From the NCBI GenBank assembly GCA_963791225.1, contig CAWBRV010000004.1, forward strand, positions 115,565-179,564: a DNA stretch of 64,000 nucleotides, read 5' to 3'. The notes beneath the pieces are model-generated. The model did not search any database, was not told the DNA's origin, and saw only the letters and a program-made list of their open reading frames with translations. Below are positions 37,317 to 46,559 of the stretch, one piece after another. A program made the translations under genes and the position numbers. Source of the stretch: PALSA-612 sp963791225 (lineage in GTDB: Bacteria; Actinomycetota; Thermoleophilia; Gaiellales; Gaiellaceae). Numbering within the stretch: the stretch's first letter is position 1; each line of letters starts with the position of its first letter.

Positions 37317-37845
37317 GTGCCGATCGTGCGCGCAGTCCGCCGACCACTGGCCGTTGCGGTCGCCATCGGCTGCATGCTGGCGGCCGTCCCGTCGACGGAG
37401 GGCGCCGGCACGAAGACGCCGATGATCCTCGAGTACCCGTACGGGCGGCAGTGCCCGGCGGCGGGCTACGAGCAGCGCGTCGACCGGTGGAACATGAACA
37501 CCTGCAACTGCACGTCCTACGTCGCCTGGGCGCTCGACGCCAGCGGGAGGTGGGTCGGCTGGTTCCGGCCCGGGGAGATGGATGCACGCAACTGGCCCCG
37601 CGTGGCCGAGCCTGGCCGGTATCCCGGAAGGACAAGTCCCACGGGTCGGCGCAGTCGCCGTCTGGCCGCGGCTCTCACCGCCGTACGGGCATCTCGCGTT
37701 CGTCACGGCTGTCCATCAGGACGGCACCTTCGACGTGGCGGAGTACAACCTCCTGCGCCGGTTCCGCTTCGACGCGCGCTACCGCGTCTCGACGGCCGGC
37801 GCCACCTTCATCTATGTCCCTCTCCGGGCATCGTCGCGCGGCTAG
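37317..37845 (+). CDS. Secreted CHAP-domain peptidoglycan hydrolase (frame broken once)
   Basis: From GTG at 37317 it has about 175 residues with a signal peptide (RPLAVAVAIGCMLAAVPSTE). The CHAP domain shows CNCTSYVAWALD with the nucleophile cysteine and, after one extra base near 37611, VPRVGAVAVWP and GHLAFVTAVHQDG with the catalytic histidine. CHAP enzymes cut peptide or amide bonds in peptidoglycan outside the cell. It ends overlapping the stop of the converging propeller gene. Confidence 0.82.
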
Positions 37846-38984
37846 GCATGGTGGACGTGCGACCACTGCGGACGCCCGTGGGCGTCGAGCGGGACGAAGT
37901 CCATGCCGTCCGGGACGTGCAGGTAGCCGGTCGCGGCGCCGCCGTGGTCGGTGTGACCGTAGATCCAGACGATGCGGCTCGTGCGCGGATCGATCACGAC
38001 CACACGGTCGCGGAAGTCGTCGTTCACGGCGATGTTGCCGTTCGGAAGCATGATGGCGAGCGAGGGATGATCGAGCTCCCCGAAGCCGGAGGTGGGGCGG
38101 TAGCGCCACAGCGTCGTCCCGCGGCGGTTGACGATCACGACTCCGCCCGGATGTGAGTAGTCCGCGATCAGGATCCGCCCGCCCGAGAGCGGCTGCGGGT
38201 CAGACGGGTAGCGGACCGGAGCCTGGAAGGAGTAGAGCAGCCGACCGCTCGAGCCGACCGCGTCGATCCAGCTGCCGTTGATCTCGCTGATCAGGACGCC
38301 GCCGCCGGGTAGCGGCGTGTCCCCGTTCAGCGAGCCGAAGCTGACCGGCGGGTCGTGCCGGCAGACACCCGTCTCGCCGAGCTGGCGGACGATCTGGTGG
38401 TCGCGGATCCACAGAACCCGGCAGTTGTAGGCGTCGGCGACCGAGACGACGCCCCCCGGCAGTGGGTAGGCGTCGTCGGGCGTGTTCAGCAGTCCGAGGC
38501 CCGATCCCTGCACCCCCGGTCGGCCGTACAGGTGCACGCGGGCGTGCGTGCGGATGTCGATCGAGACGATCGTGTGCGCCTCCTCCTCGTTCGCCACGAT
38601 CGCCCGGCCGCCCGGAGCGACGAACGCGTCGTCGTTGAAACGGAGGTAGACACCGCGCGCGAGGTCGGCCCGATCGGGAAAATGCCAGAGCCAGCGATGG
38701 CCCGGTGTGACGAGGATGATCCGGTTGTTGCCGCGGTCGGCGATCAGGAGCGCACCGGGGAGCGGCCCCGGCCGGGTCGCGGCGGGTGCGCGACGGCGGC
38801 TGCGCCCGGGCGGCCGGCTCTTGCGTGGTGCGGCGTGGGCCGATCCGCCGCCGCCGTCGGCCAGGACGACGCCCGCCGCGGCTGCACCCGCGCCCGCGAG
38901 CAGAAGCGCCAGGGACGCGAGCGCGACTCGCCTCCGTCTCCGGCGGGCGGCATCGACGCGGCGCCGTCTCGACGGCGAGTCCAC
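37842..38984 (-). CDS. Membrane-anchored beta-propeller protein (NHL/PQQ-like)
   Basis: This 380-residue protein has a very basic start and one hydrophobic segment at about residues 20-42. The outer domain has repeated blades such as ALLIADRGNNRIILVTPGHR, GGVVSVADAYNCRVLWIRDH, GGRILIADYSHPGGVVIVNR and NGNIAVNDDFRDRVVVIDPR, about 45-50 residues apart. This suggests a six-bladed ligand-binding or scaffold propeller on the cell surface. No catalytic motif is evident. Confidence 0.72.
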   Translation of the reverse strand: MDSPSRRRRVDAARRRRRRVALASLALLLAGAGAAAAGVVLADGGGGSAHAAPRKSRPPGRSRRRAPAATRPGPLPGALLIADRGNNRIILVTPGHRWLWHFPDRADLARGVYLRFNDDAFVAPGGRAIVANEEEAHTIVSIDIRTHARVHLYGRPGVQGSGLGLLNTPDDAYPLPGGVVSVADAYNCRVLWIRDHQIVRQLGETGVCRHDPPVSFGSLNGDTPLPGGGVLISEINGSWIDAVGSSGRLLYSFQAPVRYPSDPQPLSGGRILIADYSHPGGVVIVNRRGTTLWRYRPTSGFGELDHPSLAIMLPNGNIAVNDDFRDRVVVIDPRTSRIVWIYGHTDHGGAATGYLHVPDGMDFVPLDAHGRPQWSHVHHA

Positions 38985-39027
38985 GTGGCGAGCCTCCCAC
39001 GTAAGGATGGAACGACGATGAGAGCGA

Positions 39028-39033
39028 TAGGCT
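39028..39033 (+). promoter_or_regulatory. -10 box of leaderless YCII gene
   Basis: TAGGCT ends 6 bases before the GTG start at 39040. No ribosome-binding site is seen. Confidence 0.5.
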
Positions 39034-39039
39034 CGGGCC

Positions 39040-39333
39040 GTGCCGGTCTACGTCCTGATCCGGGAGCGCGGCCCTCGCTGGGACGCGTCGCGCGGACTGC
39101 GCGAGCAGGACGCCTGGAACGAGCACGCGACCTTCATGGAGGCGCTTGCCGAGGACGGATTCATCTTCCTCGGCGGCCCCGTGGGGGAGGACCGCGTCAT
39201 GCATATCGTGCTCGCCGAGAGCGAGGATCAGATCGTCGAGCGGCTCGCCGCCGATCCCTGGGAGCCGCTCGGGCTGCTCCGGAACGTGTCGATCGAGCGC
39301 TGGCACGTCCTCCTCGGCGATCCGCCTGGCTAG
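39040..39333 (+). CDS. YCII-related domain protein
   Basis: This 97-residue alpha-beta barrel protein has the YCII pattern: MPVYVLIRERGPRWDASRGL, then WNEHATFMEALAEDGFIFLG with the conserved His and a Gly-Gly-Pro loop, and RLAADPWEPLGLLRNVSIER at the end. YCII proteins are small dimers of mostly unknown activity, some acting in catabolic or dehalogenation pathways. It stands alone with a leaderless promoter. Confidence 0.85.
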   Translation: MPVYVLIRERGPRWDASRGLREQDAWNEHATFMEALAEDGFIFLGGPVGEDRVMHIVLAESEDQIVERLAADPWEPLGLLRNVSIERWHVLLGDPPG

Positions 39334-39428
39334 ACTCTTGCGACCAGACTGCTGTCGAAAGAGACAACATGCTGGCATTACATTGTCTGGGTCGGCGGAT
39401 TCGAGTTGTGTCCGCTGAACCATGATCC

Positions 39429-39797
39429 ATGGCGAGCGTCGCCTCGCGTGTTCACGTTTGGCAAGCTGCCGACGTGTCCAGCCGCCGGGAGGATCTTCCT
39501 GACCGTGCGCTCCTTGAGCGTGTACGTGAGATCGTTCGTGGGGACGCGACGACTGAGGCCGAGCTGCGGAGCCTGCACGAGCGGGCACATACGTGGGCGC
39601 GGCTTCTGGAGAGCCGGCTGGAGGCTAGCGAGGCTCGCCTCGACGAGTTAGCGGGCGATCCGCAGGTCCCTCTGTCTGAGGCCGTTGAGGAACTTCGACA
39701 GGTGAGGGGGCTCAGGCCGAGGGTGGCGGAGCTGGGTTCGCTTCGATTGGCACTCGACGAAAAGACGCGGCAGCTACGGAGCTCATGGGTTCGTTAA
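39429..39797 (+). CDS. Hypothetical helical protein
   Basis: This 122-residue soluble, charged, mostly helical protein starts at ATG. The stretch LHERAHTWARLLESRLEASE suggests a short coiled coil. No cysteine or membrane segment is present. It is the last convincing intact gene before the degraded stretch at 39.8-40.9 kb. The family is not recognised. Confidence 0.5.
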   Translation: MASVASRVHVWQAADVSSRREDLPDRALLERVREIVRGDATTEAELRSLHERAHTWARLLESRLEASEARLDELAGDPQVPLSEAVEELRQVRGLRPRVAELGSLRLALDEKTRQLRSSWVR

Positions 39798-39804
39798 CGA
39801 CTAT

Positions 39805-40060
39805 GTGACGCTGCCAGGCTGTTTTTTGCTTGCGGTCAAGACGTACCTGACGATCTACTTCCAGTACAGCCTCGGCCTCTCGGGCGTCGCGAAGGGGGTC
39901 CGGTTCCTGGCCGCTGACCGGCGTGATCTTCGGTTCCGCCGATATCGCCGGCCGGCTTACCGCCCGTCTGTCCGCGACCGTCCTGATCGCGCCGGGGTTT
40001 CTGCTGATCGGCGCCGGACGCATGCTCAGACAACTGGCCGCGGACAGCGAGGCGGGGCTC
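39805..40060 (+). pseudogene. Fragment of an EmrB/QacA-type MFS transporter
   Basis: Two frames joined by one extra base near 39910 read TYLTIYFQYSLGLSGVAKGV, RFLPLTGVIFGSADIAGRLT and ARLSATVLIAPGFLLIGAGR, matching segments 7-9 of drug/H+ antiporters of the 14-segment DHA2 family. Nothing of the N-terminal half precedes it and the rest is missing, so it is a remnant. It marks the entry into a gene-poor stretch. Confidence 0.7.
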
Positions 40061-40908
40061 CCGTGTGCCCGCCTCGCTCTCCCTCAACCAAACGGCACGG
40101 AGAAGACCGACCGGCGCCAAAGACGTTCCATCGATTCGGGGAGGCGGCCGAATCGGAGGTGGGCCGCATCAAGCGTCGGTCGGCACTTGTCCTATCGGCC
40201 CAGCACACAGACAACTTGAGCAGTTGCGACCGGGCACAGCGTGATCAGATTGCAAGGCGGGATCTTGCTCGTCGCGAACAACACGCAGCCTGGCACGACG
40301 CTTGAGCGCCTGAAGCTCCAAGTCCCATCCCTTGAGCAACTCACCGACGGTCAGATCGCGCGGTTGCAACTTCAGCATGCCAGCGTCGGGCGGCCAAGCG
40401 AGGAAGAGTGCTGCCGGCTGGCTGAGTGACCCCACAAACTGATTAAGAGCGCAAAAACAGCATCCGTCATCCCTCATACGAGTGAACGCGCTCCCATCGT
40501 GCGGCCAAAGAGCCGAACCCGGCCGACGGCAGGCGCGAAGAGGCAGAGGGATCCTAACTCGGCCCAGCTGCTCTGGATGTCTACGAGGTCCGGGGACACG
40601 AGCCGTGGCGAGCTCCTCGCCACGCCGTCAGGAGCCTTCCCGCCCAAGAACACTGCTCGGTAACGTGACCCTGCCCGACGGATAGGGTCAAAGGAGCGCG
40701 GCTAGGCGGGTCCCGCGCGCGTCGGTGTAAGAACCGCCGCGTTCGAACGAATCGAAGCGATTGGCCGGGCTGACTGAGCGGCGACCAGCCGAACTGGTTG
40801 AGCACTTCCGGCACTAGCCGACGATCCTCTCAACGGCGCCGTGGCCACCTGTGGGAGACGTGCCCAGACCTGTGGCATGAAGCCTTCGGGGGTCTCTTTG
40901 CACGCTCC
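40061..40908. other. Gene-poor stretch with no supported gene
   Basis: Only short overlapping ORFs are present. The longest intact small one (40241-40429, 62 codons) has no visible ribosome site and no recognisable motif. No tRNA, terminator or repeat shared with the rest of the window was seen here. It reads like decayed DNA behind the MFS fragment. Confidence 0.5.
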
Positions 40909-42114
40909 TCAGTTCGCCAAGGCCGTGCTAACGATGTGCTCGGCGATTGCGAGCGATGAGGTCGCGCCGGGCGACGGCGCATTGCGGACGGTGACAACCG
41001 GTCCGATTCGCCCGATCCGGAAGTCGTCCACAAGTGATCCGTCAGCATCGACGGCCTGCGCGCGGATTCCGGCCGGTGCTGGCACGAGATCCTCGACGGA
41101 CAGCTCAGGTACGTATCGCTGTGCTCGAGCGACGTATAGGCGCCGAGAAAGTGAGCCGCCGAACTCCTCGAGCCCCATGCGCCAGTGGGCACGCGCCAAG
41201 CGGCGAAAGCCGGGCCAGGCCAGCGTCTCCCACGCATCGGCCAGCCGGATCTCCCGACGGCTGTAACCCTCACGTGCGAGCGCGAGCACGGCGTTCGGTC
41301 CGACATCAACGCCGCCTCTCACCCGTCGAGTGAAGTGGACTCCGAGAAAGGGATATGCAGGATTGGGCACCGGGTAGAGCAGCCCGCGGACGAGCCCTTC
41401 TCGGTCGGGAACGATGTGGTAGTACTCGCCCCTGAACGGAACGATGGCCGGCTCCAGTGCGTCTCCCGCCAGCCGGGCAAGCCTGTCTGACTGAAGCCCT
41501 GCGCAGATAACGAGCAGGTCGAAGCAGAATTCCTCACTCCTGCCGACCACCCGCACCTCGGGGCCGGCGACGCGGATCCCGGTTACCTCTACGCCGAGCC
41601 GGACGGAGCCTCCAGCGGCGACAATATCCGCCTCTAGGGCGGCGGCGACAGTCGTGTAGTCGACGATGGCGGTCGTCGGAGAATGGAGCGCCGCGATTCC
41701 TGAAGCATGCGGCTCGAACTCGCGCAAGTCGCGTTTGGAGAGCCACCGCAGTCCGGGCACGCCGTTTGCGGTCGCGCAGCGCTCGATGTTGCGAAGCCGC
41801 TTAGACTCGCTCTCGTCGATGGCGACAACGGTCTTTCCGCACTCTTCGTAGGGCAGTCCACGCTCCCCGCAGTACTCCTTGAGCATCTCGACGCCGCGGC
41901 GGCAAAGCCGAGCCTTAAGCGATCCGGGCGCGTAGTAGATGCCTGCATGAGCAACACCACTGTTGCGGCCGGTCTGGTGGCGTGCGACTCCACGCTCCTT
42001 CTCGAGGACTGTGACGGATGACTGTGGGCGAATCTGCATCACACGTCGTGCGACAGCCAGGCCGATGATGCCGGCGCCGATCACGCAGACCCGCTGTTCG
42101 GCGACGCCGCTCAA
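40909..42114 (-). CDS. lhgO: L-2-hydroxyglutarate oxidase
   Basis: This 401-residue FAD enzyme oxidises L-2-hydroxyglutarate to 2-oxoglutarate, repairing a side product of central metabolism. The dinucleotide site is VCVIGAGIIGLAVARRVMQI, followed by EKERGVARHQTGRNSGVAHA, GIYYAPGSLKARLCRRG, VPFRGEYYHIVPDREGLVRG and the C-terminal NAPSPGATSSLAIAEHIV, all typical of LhgO/L2HGDH. The frame is intact, although both flanks are degraded. Confidence 0.92.
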   Translation of the reverse strand: MSGVAEQRVCVIGAGIIGLAVARRVMQIRPQSSVTVLEKERGVARHQTGRNSGVAHAGIYYAPGSLKARLCRRGVEMLKEYCGERGLPYEECGKTVVAIDESESKRLRNIERCATANGVPGLRWLSKRDLREFEPHASGIAALHSPTTAIVDYTTVAAALEADIVAAGGSVRLGVEVTGIRVAGPEVRVVGRSEEFCFDLLVICAGLQSDRLARLAGDALEPAIVPFRGEYYHIVPDREGLVRGLLYPVPNPAYPFLGVHFTRRVRGGVDVGPNAVLALAREGYSRREIRLADAWETLAWPGFRRLARAHWRMGLEEFGGSLSRRLYVARAQRYVPELSVEDLVPAPAGIRAQAVDADGSLVDDFRIGRIGPVVTVRNAPSPGATSSLAIAEHIVSTALAN

Positions 42115-42572
42115 CTCCGAGCCGAACGACTTCTGGACGAAACAGGCCCGGCTCGTTGGGATCTGGACCCTGCAGTGAGGCCGGCGCCAAGCGGACCGCC
42201 GCCAGTTGTGAGGGATGCCAATGACGCGGCCGTACTCCCGTCCTCCTTGGTTGAGGAGTTAGCCGTGGTTGACGAGGCGGCTTTGGCAGACGGGGCCGAC
42301 GCCGGTCTCACTGCCTTTCGATCAACGTGGATGCTTCCCGTCACGGACGCTCGCCGGTACTGGCAACTCAGCTCGAAAACGCCTACGACCCGAAGGCTAA
42401 CGAGGCCGTTGGCGGGTGCGCTCCAGATCATGCGGGTACTCCTAAGGCACGCGACACGGACATGGGACGATCGGGTGAAAAGAGGTGGTTTAGAGGTTGT
42501 AACAGAGCGAGTGTGTGCTTCCCTTCCTGCCGTTTCACCCCGGCGCCTCCGCGTGGCAGGGTGGAACGAACT
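42115..42572. other. Stretch with no supported gene
   Basis: ORFs on both strands here have low-complexity Ala/Ser/Thr-rich translations and no motif. I see no promoter of lhgO that I would trust. Confidence 0.5.
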
Positions 42573-42890
42573 TCAGCCCAGGCGCGTCCATAGGTTTCCG
42601 GCGACGATGAGCGCGGTGACCACGGCCACCAAGAGCAAGAGCAGTCGCTCGAACAGTATGAGCCCGTGCGACTCCGAGCCCTGTGTCGCCTTGCCCCCTC
42701 CCGCTTGGGGAAATGGTTCGGTAATCCGCGCCAGCGGTGGTAGCGCGGCCGGGGACAGCGAATGACCCCCGTTCGGTTCCAGTCCATCTAGAGGGCGCAC
42801 TTGGTAGGCGTCGAGGAATGCGGCCATGATCCGGTCGACCGCTTCGTCCCGGGCACGTTGGGTAACAAAGATGTGGAAGCGTAGGCTCAT
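42573..42890 (-). CDS. Small protein with C-terminal membrane segment
   Basis: This 105-residue protein starts MSLRFHIFVTQRARDEAVDR. The N-terminal 60 residues are soluble, and LILFERLLLLLVAVVTALIV near the C-terminus is a clear membrane helix preceded by acidic and followed by polar residues, so it could be a tail-anchored protein. No homology is recognised and the neighbourhood is degraded. It could be chance, but the clean hydrophobic helix argues for a real gene. Confidence 0.4.
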   Translation of the reverse strand: MSLRFHIFVTQRARDEAVDRIMAAFLDAYQVRPLDGLEPNGGHSLSPAALPPLARITEPFPQAGGGKATQGSESHGLILFERLLLLLVAVVTALIVAGNLWTRLG

Positions 42891-43862
42891 CTAGCGTGCC
42901 GTCCCGGCGGAGGAACGACCGAGATTTCTGTTGACGCCCGTGCTCCGTTCGCCGGTCTCGGAGATCTCAAAACACACTCCATACGCCTCCCGAAGGCCAT
43001 GGTCGACGACTGAAGCCATTGACAAAGAACTGTCGGCTCAGACATTCAACCTCTTTCTCGCACTAGATGCAAAAGTGACGCGCGGGCTCCCAAGAAGACG
43101 ACGCGGACGTCGCAAAGACATCACTTGCTCGCCGTAACGGACGAAGCTGAAGAGCTTGGCCACAACGGGCCGTAATTGGTTGGCGGTGGGCTGGGGTGTG
43201 ATCTCTCGCCTCCAGGCCCAAAACCTAGGCTCCGGTCGCGGGGTAGGGCGTAAGTCCTGGCCAAACCGGTCTATTCGCAGAAATCGGGCCTACGCTTCCT
43301 TGTCGACGTTAGTTGTTGCTGACGACCGCGTTGGGAGGATCAGTGGTGGATCAGACCGTGAAGTCTGTCGCGCTTCCGCGTATGTACTGCAACGACACTG
43401 CCCCATCTGGGCTGAATCTTCACTTAGTGGTTCAGAGTCGTCGGTTAGTGATTCAGCGGCGCGAATCCGGGCGCCGGATTCAAGAGAAACGCCTGCGGTC
43501 ACGAGCGTTTTTGGACAACCGACTGGATCGGTGGCCCAGATCGACTCGGGCCTGGGGCAACAAAAGGGCAACCGGGCTTCGATCGGCGTCCTGAGCTGAA
43601 CCTCTGATTAGACGATCCGCGCGTTGTGAAAGGGGGTCGAGAAAAGGGGGAGACGGTGGGGACCTGCGTGTGTGGGTGCGCGCGCCATGGGCGCGAGATC
43701 GCTGGTCGCTTCCACAGTCACTCGACGACCGGGGACGGTAGCCTGCCTGGTGACGCCGACCAGCCGAGGCGATTGACTTCGGGGGTTCCAGGCGAGAGAG
43801 TTCCGGATCTGGAGACGTTCTTCGTCTTCCCAGCGGCCAGATAGAGACGGAGGGTGAGGGAA
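42891..43862. other. Gene-poor stretch carrying repeat copy A
   Basis: No ORF here has a recognisable product. The interval 43406-43600 is one member of the dispersed repeat family. The last 250 bases before the secreted repeat gene are G-rich and may be its leader, with GACGGAGGG just before the ATG at 43863. Confidence 0.5.
43406..43600. repeat. Dispersed repeat, copy A
   Basis: It starts with CTGGGCTGAATC and TTAGTGGTTC, as in copy C (53215), contains GAAACGCCTGC followed by AGCGTTTT as in copy B (50634), and ends with GGGGCAACAAAAGGGCAACC as in copy D (57060). The 38-column tail differs from copy D at only 4 positions, one of them a single-base gap. Confidence 0.65.
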
Positions 43863-46544
43863 ATGAGAGGACAGTCACTTCGAACGAAGGTGGCGGTGGC
43901 GATTGCTGCCGTCGGGTGCGTCACGGGCGCCTGTTGGTGGCCGCCTCCGCGGCACCGGCGGCGGGCAACAAGAACTACTCGGCGACGATCAGCCCCACCT
44001 CGGTCCCGGGGGCGGCACCGAGCTCCTTCACGGTCACGATCCGCAACTGCGGCTCTGGCAGCCCTGCGCCGTGTACCTCGAGCACTGTCAGCACCCAGTC
44101 GCTCGGCTCGGCGAAGGTCACGTTCCGCGCCGGGTTCACCCTTCCGCAAGGAGTCATTGCCTCGTCGAAGATCAGCGCTCCTTCCGGGAAGGTCTGGACT
44201 GCGACGGTGGTCGGTAGCGCGATCCAGTTGTGGAGCAGAGGCTCGAGCAGCTACGCGCTCGCCCCCGGCCAGGCCGTCAGCGTCACGCTCTCGGTGACGA
44301 CACCCTACCGGCTGCGGCCCATACTCGCTCACCACGGGAGCACAGCAGGATGACGACTTCGACGGCGATTCCAGCAGCAACTTCACCAGGGTGGGCTCAG
44401 AGCCGTCGGTGACCGTGAATCCGGGAGCTGTCGTCGATCACTTCCTCTGGACCGTGCAGCCCGGCGCGAGCCAGACGGCCGGGACAGCCCTTCGGCGCCA
44501 AGATCACCGCCTACGACTCGTGCGGCAATGTGAAGACGAACTACACGGGGGAACGGTGGCGCCTGACGGTCTCCGGTCTGCGCAACGTCGCCCAGCCAGA
44601 CGCCCGTGTACGACGGCACGATCACTGGTCGAACGGTGTCGACAGCGATTACCGGTGACGGACTACAAGGCGGAGACGACGAACCTGGTCGCAAGCGACG
44701 GACTCCATCCAGACGTCCAGCGGAAGCATCACTGTCGGCCCGGGCCCACTCGGCAGCTTCACCTGGACGACACAAGCCCGGCGCGAGCCAGACGGCCAGG
44801 ACGAGCTTCGGCGCCGCGATCACCGCCTACGACACGCTACGGCAACGTGAAGACGAACTACACGGGGAACGGTGGCGCCTTCACGGTTTCCGGTCTGGGA
44901 ACGATCGGGCAGCTACTCGCCCGTGTACGACACGAATCACTGGTCGAACGGCGTCGACAGCATTACCGTGACGGACTACAAGGCGGAGACGACCAACCTG
45001 GTCGCAAGCGACGGCTCGCCTCCAGACGTCCAGCGGAAGCATCACTGTCGGCCCGGGCCCACTCGGCAGCTTTACCTGGACAACACAAGCGGGCGCGAGC
45101 CAGACGGCCAGGACAGAGCTTCGGCGCCGCGATCACCGCGTACGACACGTACGGCAACGTGAAGACGAACTACACGGGGGAACGGTGGCGCCTTCACGGT
45201 TTCCGGTGCGGAACGAGTCGGGAGCTACTCGCCCGTGTACGACACGAATCACTGGTCGAACGGCGTCGACAGCATCACCGTGACGGACTACAAGGCGGAG
45301 ACGACCAACCTGGTCGCAAGCGACGGCTCCATCCAGACGTCCAGCGGAAGCATCACTGTCGGCCCGGGCCCACTCGGCAGCTTTACCTGGACAACGCAAG
45401 CCCGGCGCGAACCAGACCGCCGGGGCCGCGTTCGGCGCGACGGTGACCGCCGCCGACACCTACGGCAACCAGATCACCGGCTACACGGGCGAACGCAGGC
45501 GCTTTCTCGCTCACCGGCCTCCATGGCTCGCCGAACGGGACGAACCCGAGCTACGGCAGCGTCAACTGGTCGAACGGCGTCGGCACGCTCACCGGGATCA
45601 CGGACTTCGACGCCGAGACGACACAGCTGACGGCGAGCGACGGGTCGATGACCATTCCCCGAGCGGGAGTTTCACGGTCGCGCACGGCACGCTGATGAAC
45701 CTGGCGTTCACGCAGCAGCCGACGGAGACGCAGAAGGGATCGACGATCTCGCCCGCTCCGGCCGTCAAGGCGACGGACACCTGGGGCAACGTCGTCCCGG
45801 GCGCGACGGTCGACATCAGTCAGCTGGTGACGATCTCGGGGACGGGCGGCTTCACCGGCTCGAGCCAGACCTCGGCGACGACGGACGCGTCAGGCATCGC
45901 GACGTTCGGAAGTCTCGCCGTCACCGACGTCGGCGAGTACAAGCTTCATCCGACGAGCGGCTCCGCCAGCGCGACGAGCATCGCGTTCCTGATCGCGAAC
46001 CAGGTCGCCCGTGCACGGGATCGTGCAGCGCGTCCGGGTCGGTACAGAACAACACGACGACCAACGCTTCCGTGAGCGGTGCGCGCGAGCCGGCGTCCTC
46101 GCTCGCGGTCTCGGTGATCCTCAACACGGCGCCTCCGCCCGGCGTCTGCGGCAACAAGACGCCGCTCGGCGCCGGCTCCTTCGTGAACATCCTCAACAGC
46201 AGCGGCGGCCAGCCCAACTTCACGATCACATGGACGCTCGACAAGTCGATCGTCAACCAGGTGCCTGACAACGGCGCCTCGCACTTCGACATCTGTCTCG
46301 GCGCCGACGACCTCACTCAATCCGAGCGGCAGCGGGAGAGACGCCGTGGACGACGAAGGACGGAACGCCGGCAGTCCCGGTCTTCGACACGAATCTCGGC
46401 GTCATGCTGTTCTGGGGAATCCTCCCCGACTGCCCGAGCGCCTCGTCCGGTCCCTGCGTCCTGTCGAAGAACAAGAACAAGGGCAACGAGGTCATCACGT
46501 TCGACGAGCCGTCCCCGTGGGACGGAACCCACTTCGGGCAGTAA
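43863..46544 (+). CDS. Secreted protein with tandem 104-residue repeats (frame broken many times)
   Basis: From ATG at 43863 (MRGQSLRTKVAVAIAAVGCV), joining short reading frames gives a secreted protein of about 890 residues. After an N-terminal Ig-like domain (KNYSATISPTSVPGAAPSSF) come three near-identical repeats and one diverged repeat with ASQTAGQSFGA, YGNVKTNYTG, HWSNGVDSITVTDYKAETTN and GSITVGPGPLGSFTW. Then follow a bacterial Ig-like domain (LAFTQQPTETQKGSTISPAP) and a C-terminal domain with cysteines ending DEPSPWDGTHFGQ. It is probably a surface adhesin or filament. Its frame is disrupted at nearly every repeat. Confidence 0.7.
44450..45700 (+). repeat. Tandem repeats of about 312 bp
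   Basis: The block AAGGCGGAGACGAC occurs at 44667, 44980 and 45292, with a diverged copy near 45604, so the period is 312-313 bp (104 residues). The first three units are nearly identical at the DNA level; the fourth is diverged (DFDAETTQLTASDGS). Units begin near 44450, 44762, 45075 and 45386. Confidence 0.85.
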
Positions 46545-46559
46545 GGACAGCCTGGAGAG

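Noticed and set aside
40241..40429. 62-codon open frame in gene-poor DNA
   Set aside because: No ribosome site, promoter or motif; length is within chance expectation.
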